A DNA stretch of 30,218 nt from Lachnospiraceae bacterium (GTDB taxonomy: Bacteria; Bacillota; Clostridia; Lachnospirales; Lachnospiraceae): positions 1 through 30,218 of the forward strand of contig DMCJ01000151.1 of the NCBI GenBank assembly GCA_003446735.1. The letters are read 5' to 3'. Position numbers and translations under genes: made by a program. The first letter of the stretch is position 1. Every line of letters starts with the position of its first letter. The notes under the pieces are model-generated. The model saw only the letters and a list, made by a program, of their open reading frames with translations, was not told where the DNA came from and searched no databases. Below are positions 23,361 through 30,218 of this stretch, piece by piece.

Positions 23361-23443
23361 TCTAATGATACTTATAGTCTTATAAGTACAATAACATATT
23401 TCAAGTTCAATTGCAAGTGTTTTTTAGAAATTTTTGACAATTC

Positions 23444-23472
23444 TTGACAATAATGGATAAAAGTCCGATAAT
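23444..23472 (+). promoter_or_regulatory. Sigma-70 type promoter of the branched-chain aminotransferase gene
   Basis: A perfect TTGACA (23444-23449), a 17-bp spacer and GATAAT (23467-23472) lie 53 bp before the gene. A second TTGACA at 23434-23439 is also present. No T-box or attenuator hairpin is seen in the leader. Confidence 0.7.
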
Positions 23473-23525
23473 AAAAAATAGCTTTGTTAAAAGCGGTAAA
23501 ATTTTAAAGTAAGGAGTGGATTGTC

Positions 23526-24551
23526 ATGGAAAAAAAGGACATCAACTGGTCGGAGCTTGGCTTTGGCTACATTAAGACTGACAAGAGATTTGTTTCGAAC
23601 TTTAAGGACGGTAAGTGGGATGAAGGTGTTCTTACCGATGACGCCACGGTCACGATAAGCGAGTGCGCAGGTGTGTTACAGTATGCGCAGACCTGTTTTG
23701 AAGGATTAAAGGCATATACTACTGAGGATGGAAAGATCGTATGCTTCCGCCCCGATCTCAATGCTTCCCGTATGAAGGATTCGTGTGAGAGACTTGAGAT
23801 GCCCGTCTTCCCCGAGGACAGATTCGTTCAGGCGGTAAAAGATGTGGTGAAGGCAAATGCGGCATATGTTCCCCCTTACGGATCGGGAGCTACCTTATAT
23901 ATCAGACCTTATATGTTCGGTTCCGATGCCGTTATAGGAGTTAAGCCTGCAAATGAATATCAGTTCAGGATCTTTACGACTCCCGTAGGCCCTTACTTTA
24001 AGGGCGGCGCAAAGCCGATCACCATCAGGGTTTCGGATTTTGACAGAGCAGCACCTCACGGAACAGGTCATATCAAGGCCGGACTTAACTATGCGATGAG
24101 CCTCCATGCAATTGTTGATGCTCATAATAAGGGCTTTGATGAGAATATGTACTTAGACGCTGCTACGCGTACTAAAGTAGAAGAGACCGGCGGAGCCAAT
24201 TTCTTATTCGTAACAAAGGACGGCACTGTCGTAACACCCAAGTCAAACAGCATCCTTCCCTCGATCACGAGAAGATCTCTTATGTATGTTGCAGAGCATA
24301 TCCTGGGTATGAAAGCGGAGACAAGAGAGGTAAGATTTGACGAAGTTAAGGATATGGCAGAGTGCGGCCTTTGCGGTACCGCAGCCGTTATCTCTCCTGT
24401 TGGATGCATAGATGATCACGGCAACAAGATTTATTTCGAGAGCGGAATGGAAGAGATGGGACCTGTCACAAAGAAGTTATATGAGACCTTAACAGGCGTC
24501 CAGATGGGCCGCATTGAGGCTCCCGAAGGATGGATCTGCGAGATCTGCTGA
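23526..24551 (+). CDS. ilvE: Branched-chain amino acid aminotransferase
   Basis: This 341-residue fold-type IV PLP enzyme makes or degrades leucine, isoleucine and valine with glutamate/2-oxoglutarate. Visible are the QTCFEGLKAY segment (55-64), RPYMFGSD (127-134), the Schiff-base lysine K184 in GHIKAGLNYA, E219/E220 with TGGANFLF, and the cofactor phosphate loop around LCGTAAVISPVG. The length fits the long IlvE/BCAT-type subgroup (about 340-360). AAGGAG precedes the ATG. Followed 44 bp later by a small gene in the same direction. Confidence 0.93.
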   Translation: MEKKDINWSELGFGYIKTDKRFVSNFKDGKWDEGVLTDDATVTISECAGVLQYAQTCFEGLKAYTTEDGKIVCFRPDLNASRMKDSCERLEMPVFPEDRFVQAVKDVVKANAAYVPPYGSGATLYIRPYMFGSDAVIGVKPANEYQFRIFTTPVGPYFKGGAKPITIRVSDFDRAAPHGTGHIKAGLNYAMSLHAIVDAHNKGFDENMYLDAATRTKVEETGGANFLFVTKDGTVVTPKSNSILPSITRRSLMYVAEHILGMKAETREVRFDEVKDMAECGLCGTAAVISPVGCIDDHGNKIYFESGMEEMGPVTKKLYETLTGVQMGRIEAPEGWICEIC

Positions 24552-24595
24552 TGTGTTAATGCCGGCGCGGCCGGTGGCTTAAAAAGGAGAATAAA

Positions 24596-24838
24596 ATGAA
24601 GATCAAAAACGTAAAGGACATTGAAGGATTTTTTAAGGTAGTCGAAAGCTGCAGCGGCAAGGTTGAGCTTGTTACCGACGAGGGAGACAGACTTAACTTA
24701 AAGAGCAAGCTTTCACAGTATGTATCGCTTGCAAAGGTATTCTCGGATGATATGATCCCCGAGATGGAGCTGGTTGTTTACGATCCCGATGATGCGATCA
24801 AGTTCGTAAACTTCATGGCAGGCGGAGCAGTTAAATAA
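24596..24838 (+). CDS. Small hypothetical protein, 80 residues
   Basis: This 80-residue soluble protein reads beta-alpha-beta (EGFFKVVESCSGKVELVTDE, then a serine/lysine helix about 38-47 and VYDPDDAIKFVNFM near the end). It has a length and feel like small metabolic or regulatory domains, but I recognise no family. AAGGAG lies 7 bases before the ATG. It follows ilvE in the same direction. A CCGGC-GCG-GCCGG hairpin without a T-tract lies between the two genes. The gene ends 8 bases before the stop of the convergent aminotransferase gene. Confidence 0.7.
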   Translation: MKIKNVKDIEGFFKVVESCSGKVELVTDEGDRLNLKSKLSQYVSLAKVFSDDMIPEMELVVYDPDDAIKFVNFMAGGAVK

Positions 24839-24846
24839 GTCAGATA

Positions 24847-25968
24847 TCATCTTTTAAAGATCTTTTTCATGGCGGCGACGAGAGAAACGTTGTCGCCATG
24901 TTTCATGTAACATATCCTTATAAAACGGCCCTCCATCCCGCTGAAGGTGGAGCAGTCTCTTACCATGAGAGCCTGCTTTATGAGCTCCTCAAAGACAGCG
25001 TGCGAATCGGGGTTAACTAAGGAGCCCTCTTCGTTTAATCTTATGAGGATGAAGTTTGCTTTTGTGGGATAGACTTTTACCCCGGGAAGTGATGATAATT
25101 CATTTTTCAGATAGGTAAGCTCGCTAAGAGCTTCTTTTTTTACCCCGGATATATATTCATCATCGGTGAACATCTTTGAGCCGATCAGCGATGCAACGGA
25201 ATTGATGCTCCAGGGGTCGGCCTGTTTTAAATATTTATCTATAAGGCCGGCATTTGATGTAACGGCATATCCCAGGCGAAGGCCGGGAGTGGAAAAGAAT
25301 TTGGATGTCCCGCGAAGCACCAGAATGTTATCGCACTTATCCGTAAGTGATATCGCACTTATATCGTCGGGCGTATTATGATCGCCGGAAAATTCCGCAT
25401 ATGTTTCATCTATCATAAGGATGATATCTCTTTTTTTAAGTTCATCCGCAAGCACTTTTATCTCGTCTTTTTTAAGGGCAAAGCCTGTGGGATTGTTGGG
25501 ATTGCAGAGGATTAAGAGAGTTATCTTATCGCCGGTAAGATCGATGGCTTTAATGATATCTTCGGGACGGAGGATGAAATCATTATCCTCGAGTGCATCT
25601 ATATGGTGGACTTTAGCAAGGAGTCTTAAAAGGTCTTTTTCATATTCGGAATAGGTGGGGCCGATGAGCGCGGCATCCTTAGGTGAGAGGATGGTCGTAA
25701 AAACGCTGAGAAGCTCGGTCACGCCGCTTCCTAAAAGGATGTTTTCCTTTTTGCATCCGGTATATTCGGAAATGGAGGCTTTAAGATCGTTATATTCCCT
25801 GTCCGGATAAGCTGAAATGACGGACAGGTTGTCTTTTAATGCCTCGGCTGCCTTTTTTGAAAAGCCCGCCGGATTGACGTTGGCTGCGAAGTTGACTATA
25901 TCCTCTTTTTTAAGGCCGAAAGCAAGGGCGGCTTTTTCGGTATCAGACCCGTGAAAATTGTGCTTCAT
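24847..25968 (-). CDS. PLP-dependent aminotransferase of the HisC/CobD type
   Basis: This 373-residue fold-type I aminotransferase has N157 in CNPNNPTG, D187 in MIDETY, the Schiff-base lysine K223 in GTSKFFSTPGLRLGY, R231, and a C-terminal GRFIRI arginine. HisC converts imidazole-acetol phosphate to histidinol phosphate. CobD decarboxylates threonine phosphate in cobalamin synthesis. The N-terminus (HGSDTE ... NFAANVNPAG) looks like CobD, but no cobalamin or histidine genes are nearby, so the substrate stays open. No strong ribosome binding site is seen except AAGG-like bases. It diverges from the DUF5717-like gene. Confidence 0.8.
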   Translation of the reverse strand: MKHNFHGSDTEKAALAFGLKKEDIVNFAANVNPAGFSKKAAEALKDNLSVISAYPDREYNDLKASISEYTGCKKENILLGSGVTELLSVFTTILSPKDAALIGPTYSEYEKDLLRLLAKVHHIDALEDNDFILRPEDIIKAIDLTGDKITLLILCNPNNPTGFALKKDEIKVLADELKKRDIILMIDETYAEFSGDHNTPDDISAISLTDKCDNILVLRGTSKFFSTPGLRLGYAVTSNAGLIDKYLKQADPWSINSVASLIGSKMFTDDEYISGVKKEALSELTYLKNELSSLPGVKVYPTKANFILIRLNEEGSLVNPDSHAVFEELIKQALMVRDCSTFSGMEGRFIRICYMKHGDNVSLVAAMKKIFKR

Positions 25969-25994
25969 AAGTTCCCAAATCCTTTGTTTTATGG

Positions 25995-26000
25995 TATAAT
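25995..26000 (+). promoter_or_regulatory. Extended -10 promoter element for the DUF5717-like gene
   Basis: TGG-TATAAT, with TATAAT at 25995-26000, is an extended -10 element. The -35 TTCCCA at 25972-25977 is weak (17-bp spacer). Confidence 0.5.
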
Positions 26001-26012
26001 ATTACATCAATC

Positions 26013-26041
26013 ATAATACCACGAAATATCATCAAAGTAAA
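26013..26041 (-). promoter_or_regulatory. Promoter of the HisC/CobD-type aminotransferase gene
   Basis: On the minus strand TTTACT (26036-26041), a 17-bp spacer and TATTAT (26013-26018) preceded by TGG form an extended -10 promoter. It faces the plus-strand promoter at 25995-26000, and the two transcripts would overlap for about 10 bases or less. Confidence 0.5.
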
Positions 26042-26051
26042 ACAGAACAAA

Positions 26052-29000
26052 ATGAGAGATGAAGCCTCAAAAGAAGAAAAGATAATAATAAAAGCCGTAG
26101 AGGATAAGGTTGCATCGGGGGAGCTTACTTTTAAGACCAAGGTAAGCCGTGATTCCGATGTCTTTATTTCTGCCTCGGATTATCGCTTAAGTATCACTGA
26201 ATGGGAGATAAGAGGCGGAGAGCTCTATGTCAGATACACCTACGATGCCGGCGGACTGGATGCCGGAGACAAAAGAAACGGAGAGATCACTGCCGTTACT
26301 GATGAAGGTGAATTCTTCTTTTCCTATGAGATAGATATAAGGGAAGCATGTTTTGACAGTTCCATCGGAGAGATTAAAAATCTCTTCCATTTTACAAATC
26401 TCGCAAAGACGTCATGGAAAGAAGCGGTCACGCTTTTTGAGGATCCGGGATTTAATTCCATATTAAGAGGCGGCAATTCATCCTATAAGAATATCAGGGA
26501 AGCCCTCCTTTACAATACTGCAGAGGAGGCGCAAAAGAGCAGGGCGCTCGAGAATTTCCTTGTCTATATAAGGAAAAAAGATCCGATAAAGCTTACGGTA
26601 AAAGAGACTAATTATATAATCACTCCCGATTCTCCGGGGACGATCTATATCGAAGTCGAAAAGACCGGCTGGGGCTATGAGGATATACGCATCCATGATC
26701 AGACGCCCGGACTTTCATTTGAAAAGACGGAATATTTCATTTCCGATTTTTCCGACAACAAACTTGAGATACCGGTCAGGATCGACCGGATCAGATTGTC
26801 AGCGCAGGGAAGTAAAGGCGGGCTCATATTAAGTATAGGATCAAGGGATATCCGTATAAGCATAGCCGGAAAGAGCGCGGGAAAAAATACCGGAGCTCCC
26901 ATATCGGATTCGGATGAGAGACATGTGGTGATAAAGATAATGCGTCTTTATCTTGACTACAGGACCGGCCATATGAGCTTAAAGGAATGCGCTGCGCAGG
27001 CGGAAGAAAAATTAAAGCTCATAAGAGGAAGGGAAACGGTCCTTCCCACTTTATACGAAGCACATTTAAAGCTGCTTTTGTCCGATAAGGGTACTGCGGC
27101 ATGGCTCATAGATCATGTAAAAAAGCTCCTTCGAAAGGAAGATGCGGGCGACGAGGTATACGGTTATTTCCTTTATCTTCTTGCGATGAACGGGACGCAG
27201 GACAGCGAAAGAGCCGCGAACCTGCTTGCGACATATTCGGAGACAAAGCCCAATGTATTTTCCTATTTCTGGGGGAATATGCATGTTAAGGGCAAGGGAA
27301 GCGAAAATACCGGAAGAGCCTACAGGAGCCTTAAGAACATATGGAAGATGGGTAATTCTTCTCCGGTCTTATTCTTAGAGGCTGCGCTTTTGGTACTTAA
27401 GAATCCTTCTCTTTATGAAAATATGGAAGAGTTCGAGCTTAAGCTCTTATTCTTCATGGAAAGATATCAGCTAATATCGGAGGATTTTGTTCCCCAGGTA
27501 TTTGAGGCGGCTTCATCATATAAAAGATATTCCCCGATGCTCTTATCGATACTTAAGAGATATCCCGCGGAAAATGAAAAGCAGATGCTGAAGGTATTCT
27601 GTACCCAGTATTTAAGAGGAGGATGCAAAGGCAAAGAGGTTGCATCGGTGCTGCGCCGCGGTATCGAAGCCGACTGCCGCATAACCGGTCTTTACGAAGC
27701 CTATATAAGAGCGCTTGATTTTGACGAGGAAGCAGAGCTCCCGAGAGAAGCTGTTCACTATTTCTCCTACGGTTCATCCTTGGATGATGCCGGAAAGGCC
27801 TATGTCTATTCGATGCTCCTTAAGCAGAGGGAGGATATGAATGACAAGCAGATGAGCAGGGCCAGGGAGTTTACCTTAGAAGAACTTAAAAAAGGTCATA
27901 TCAGCAGATCGCTTGCCACGCTCTACTGCAATCTGTTAGAGCCCGAAGATATGACGGAAGAGCTAAAGGACAGCCTTGTTTCACTTGTCTTTGCGATGGA
28001 CTTTAAGATAAAGGATGAAAAGGGATACGGAAAGAGCGAATGGATATATGTCCGTCATAACGGAATGGAAAAGGTCGGAAAATACCAGATCAAAGCCGGA
28101 AGGGGAGTCATCTTCTTATACGGCGATGATCATTCGATAGCTCTTGAGGATAAAAGGGGCAGGATAAGCATTCCTCCGTCGGAAGCATATGAGATAAGCT
28201 CTTTCTTTGAAAATGAAAATGTCACCTATCTTTTAAAGGGCGCCGGTCTTTCGGGATTTGAACAGGCTTATTATTTTATCGGTAAAAATCCGGTCGAGAC
28301 CGCAAAGGATAAGGATGAATTTATCTCAAGAAGCGCCGTGGCATGTAAGCTCATGGAGAGCAGGGACTTATCCGGGAGCAAAAAGCATGATATAGCCGAA
28401 GCGATATTATACGGATATCAGAAATATGAGATACCCGAAAGGAAAGAGGAATTCTTAAAGACGGTCCCTGCCACATTTTTCAAGGGCAAGGCGGGAGAGC
28501 TCTTTGTAAAGGAGCTCCTTAGCGTCGGAATGTATGAAAAGGCATACGAGGCAGCAGCCCATACGGGATTTGACAGGTTCGACAGCAAGGTCCTTATAAG
28601 GCTGTGTAACTATGCACTCTGCGAGGCCGAGGGAGAATATGACGAAAGGCTCACGGCCTTTACTTACTATGTTTTTGAAAAGCATAAATATACGATCGAT
28701 ATGCTCGAATATCTTGTAAACCATTACAGAGGTCCGGTCAAGCAGATGAGGGATGTCTGGAAGAGAGCGGCATCGATGGATGTATTTACCCTCCCGATCG
28801 CAGAGAGGATACTCACTCAGATGATGCGTACGGGATCATACACGGCAGACAGGGCTCTTATTTTCAAGGACTATGCAAGAAGCGGAGGAAGGAGTGAGCT
28901 CTTTCTTTCCTATCTTACGGATATGGCTTTTGCCTATGTATCAAAAGAGGAGGCAGTCGAGAACGAATTCTTCGATGAAGCCGAAGCTCTTTTAAAGCAG

Positions 29001-29588
29001 GATGACGAAGGACTTCCGATAGACATACTGCTTGCCGTTTTAAAGAAAAAGAGCAGCGAACCTCTTCCCATAAGCGACGAGGGAAATGAGTGGCTTAAGG
29101 AACTCATTGAGACGGCATTTTTGCAGGGCTATTATTTCCCTTACTACAGGCACTTTGAAGAAGTATATCCTTCCCTTCGTTTAAAGGGGGAAGAGACCTT
29201 TGTCGAATACCGGGATGAGCCGGGACTTAAGATCACACTTCATTATCTCGTCGAGCACAATGATCCCGATGAAGATGAAGAAGGAAAGTACAATAAAGAA
29301 CCTTTATATGAAGTCTACCCCGGAGTATACCAGCGCGGGTTTAAGATATTGCACGGAGAGAGAGTCGTCTATTATCTGACGCAAAAGGAAGAGGATGATG
29401 AAAAGATGCTCATAAGCGGAAGCTTAGAGATATCCGATGATATCGAAGGCGGCGGAAGCGGGAAATTCCGTTTGTTAAACGATCTGGCGCTTGCAAGGGA
29501 GTTAGATGACCGGGCTACGGTATCGGAGCTTGAAAGAAAACTGGGAAGACTTGAAACTCTTACAAAAGATAACCTGAAGATAAGGTAG
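26052..29588 (+). CDS. DUF5717-like large protein of unknown function
   Basis: This 1178-residue protein is probably a DUF5717-family member, a group I know mainly from Lachnospiraceae; the name is from memory. Residues about 1-280 are beta-rich with three related blocks (for instance around 20-90 and 170-265). The middle and C-terminal two thirds form a run of amphipathic helices, like an alpha-solenoid or TPR-type scaffold. No signal peptide, membrane helix or catalytic motif is visible. The ATG has no real ribosome binding site (AAAACAGAACAAA). It lies 4 bases before the DUF5716-like gene, and the two are surely one transcript. The paired conservation suggests one complex. Confidence 0.7.
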   Translation: MRDEASKEEKIIIKAVEDKVASGELTFKTKVSRDSDVFISASDYRLSITEWEIRGGELYVRYTYDAGGLDAGDKRNGEITAVTDEGEFFFSYEIDIREACFDSSIGEIKNLFHFTNLAKTSWKEAVTLFEDPGFNSILRGGNSSYKNIREALLYNTAEEAQKSRALENFLVYIRKKDPIKLTVKETNYIITPDSPGTIYIEVEKTGWGYEDIRIHDQTPGLSFEKTEYFISDFSDNKLEIPVRIDRIRLSAQGSKGGLILSIGSRDIRISIAGKSAGKNTGAPISDSDERHVVIKIMRLYLDYRTGHMSLKECAAQAEEKLKLIRGRETVLPTLYEAHLKLLLSDKGTAAWLIDHVKKLLRKEDAGDEVYGYFLYLLAMNGTQDSERAANLLATYSETKPNVFSYFWGNMHVKGKGSENTGRAYRSLKNIWKMGNSSPVLFLEAALLVLKNPSLYENMEEFELKLLFFMERYQLISEDFVPQVFEAASSYKRYSPMLLSILKRYPAENEKQMLKVFCTQYLRGGCKGKEVASVLRRGIEADCRITGLYEAYIRALDFDEEAELPREAVHYFSYGSSLDDAGKAYVYSMLLKQREDMNDKQMSRAREFTLEELKKGHISRSLATLYCNLLEPEDMTEELKDSLVSLVFAMDFKIKDEKGYGKSEWIYVRHNGMEKVGKYQIKAGRGVIFLYGDDHSIALEDKRGRISIPPSEAYEISSFFENENVTYLLKGAGLSGFEQAYYFIGKNPVETAKDKDEFISRSAVACKLMESRDLSGSKKHDIAEAILYGYQKYEIPERKEEFLKTVPATFFKGKAGELFVKELLSVGMYEKAYEAAAHTGFDRFDSKVLIRLCNYALCEAEGEYDERLTAFTYYVFEKHKYTIDMLEYLVNHYRGPVKQMRDVWKRAASMDVFTLPIAERILTQMMRTGSYTADRALIFKDYARSGGRSELFLSYLTDMAFAYVSKEEAVENEFFDEAEALLKQDDEGLPIDILLAVLKKKSSEPLPISDEGNEWLKELIETAFLQGYYFPYYRHFEEVYPSLRLKGEETFVEYRDEPGLKITLHYLVEHNDPDEDEEGKYNKEPLYEVYPGVYQRGFKILHGERVVYYLTQKEEDDEKMLISGSLEISDDIEGGGSGKFRLLNDLALARELDDRATVSELERKLGRLETLTKDNLKIR

Positions 29589-29592
29589 GAAA

Positions 29593-30218
29593 ATGGAAGA
29601 AAGAGATCTGATAATAGGGATCCATATAAGGGATGATGTTTTCCAGATAAGCTGTCAGAGAGGGCTTATCGAAGGAATGAGCATCGAAAACGAGGAGATC
29701 CCGAAGGATATAAAGGAAGAAGAGGATGTCACCACGAAAGCGGTGCTCTTTGCGGCGAAGATAAAGCAGGTCTTAAAAGAGCAGGGACTTGAAGGTTTTG
29801 AAAAGGAGCTGCGTCTTTTAGTATTTACCGCAAAGGATATAGGCGGTAAGACCGGAGAATTCTTAAAGGCATTAAAGGACGGCCCTTTTTCGGCTCTGCC
29901 GGATGTGCGCATAATAAAAGAAAAAGAAGCCCTTTTTCATTATGTGATCAATCAGCCCCGTGAATTAAAGGGCTTTGAAGTACTTGTCATCGATATGATA
30001 GATGATGAGCTTATCATAAACAGGGCGATAACCGAAAAGGGAAGAAGACCGCTTCCCGTTCTTATCGAAGATGAGGATAACGAGGGGCTTTCAAGACCAA
30101 ATGATGCAATGACAGGGGAACAGAAAGACAGAGCACTGTCCATCCTGGATGCCGAGCTTTCAGCCCTTTGCGAAAACATATTAAAGACTCATATCGTTAC
30201 GGGCATATATCTTTTAGG
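29593..30218 (+). CDS. DUF5716-like protein, N-terminal part (cut by window end)
   Basis: At least 208 residues are visible, running off the window. The start MEERDLIIGIHIRDDVFQIS looks like the first strand pair of an actin/Hsp70-type ATPase. VLVIDMIDDELIINRAI (about 132-148) looks like the second phosphate motif. This supports, but does not prove, an ATP-binding fold. The name DUF5716 is from memory and rests on the partner gene. TAGGA is 3 bases before the ATG. It starts 4 bases after the DUF5717-like stop, so translation is coupled. Confidence 0.65.
   Translation, partial: MEERDLIIGIHIRDDVFQISCQRGLIEGMSIENEEIPKDIKEEEDVTTKAVLFAAKIKQVLKEQGLEGFEKELRLLVFTAKDIGGKTGEFLKALKDGPFSALPDVRIIKEKEALFHYVINQPRELKGFEVLVIDMIDDELIINRAITEKGRRPLPVLIEDEDNEGLSRPNDAMTGEQKDRALSILDAELSALCENILKTHIVTGIYLL

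Noticed and set aside
24841..24875. Terminator between the small hypothetical gene and the convergent aminotransferase gene
   Set aside because: ATCTTTTAAAGAT followed by Ts is an A/T-only palindrome largely inside the aminotransferase coding end, too weak to call.

Overview
The window looks like a chromosomal segment of a motile, Gram-positive anaerobe of the Lachnospiraceae (a Butyrivibrio- or Roseburia-like genome). The basis is the FlgM-FlgN-FlgK-FlgK-FlgL-FliW-CsrA flagellar cluster with two FlgK paralogues, a large two-gene block resembling the DUF5717/DUF5716 proteins of that family, Firmicutes-type AGGAGG ribosome binding sites, sigma-70, ECF and sigma-28 promoters, and a Gram-positive LexA box. 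No rRNA, tRNA, insertion sequence, prophage or CRISPR array was seen. The assignment to genus is inference.

Layout. (1) 1-3856: a signalling island. A promoter and a folded leader precede a 37-residue signal-peptide-like ORF and a single-domain response regulator. Convergent to it is a kinase-less REC-Hpt-REC-REC protein, and divergent from that a REC/HD-GYP/Hpt c-di-GMP phosphodiesterase. (2) 3857-4263: five tandem 53-bp repeats with internal complementary arms. (3) 4264-5466: a hypoxanthine/uracil-type DNA glycosylase and a HAD phosphatase. (4) 5459-7853, minus strand: an operon of ECF sigma factor, zinc-finger anti-sigma factor and DUF4097-type lipoprotein, with a strong candidate autoregulatory ECF promoter. 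(5) 8032-10578, plus strand: a PilZ protein, a hotdog thioesterase, an XRE-type regulator ending in a strong terminator, two tiny coupled ORFs, and a small protein under a LexA box. (6) 10603-12363, minus strand: class II aldolase plus MtnA, the enzyme pair of the dihydroxyacetone-phosphate shunt that salvages 5'-deoxyadenosine or methylthioadenosine sugars. (7) 12719-13405: an AqpZ-type aquaporin. (8) 13534-21821: the late flagellar operon, starting at a textbook sigma-28 promoter (flgM, flgN, flgK1, flgK2, flgL), then fliW-csrA and a small HAD protein from their own promoter. A FliD-like gene faces it on the minus strand, with a leader rich in CsrA-like GGA hairpins. (9) 23526-25968: a branched-chain aminotransferase, a small hypothetical protein and a HisC/CobD-type aminotransferase. 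(10) 26052-30218: the two large DUF5717/DUF5716-like genes, the second cut by the window end.

How they fit together. Motility and c-di-GMP are the theme: an HD-GYP enzyme that would lower c-di-GMP, a PilZ protein that would sense it, FlgM holding back sigma-28, and FliW holding back CsrA. The CsrA module lies next to a gene whose leader looks like a CsrA target. The remaining genes are housekeeping or salvage functions with little evident link to motility.

No wholly new defence or mobile system was found. The best candidates for undescribed biology are the 53-bp repeat array, the CsrA-like leader of the FliD-like gene, the LexA-controlled small protein, and the DUF5717/DUF5716-like pair.
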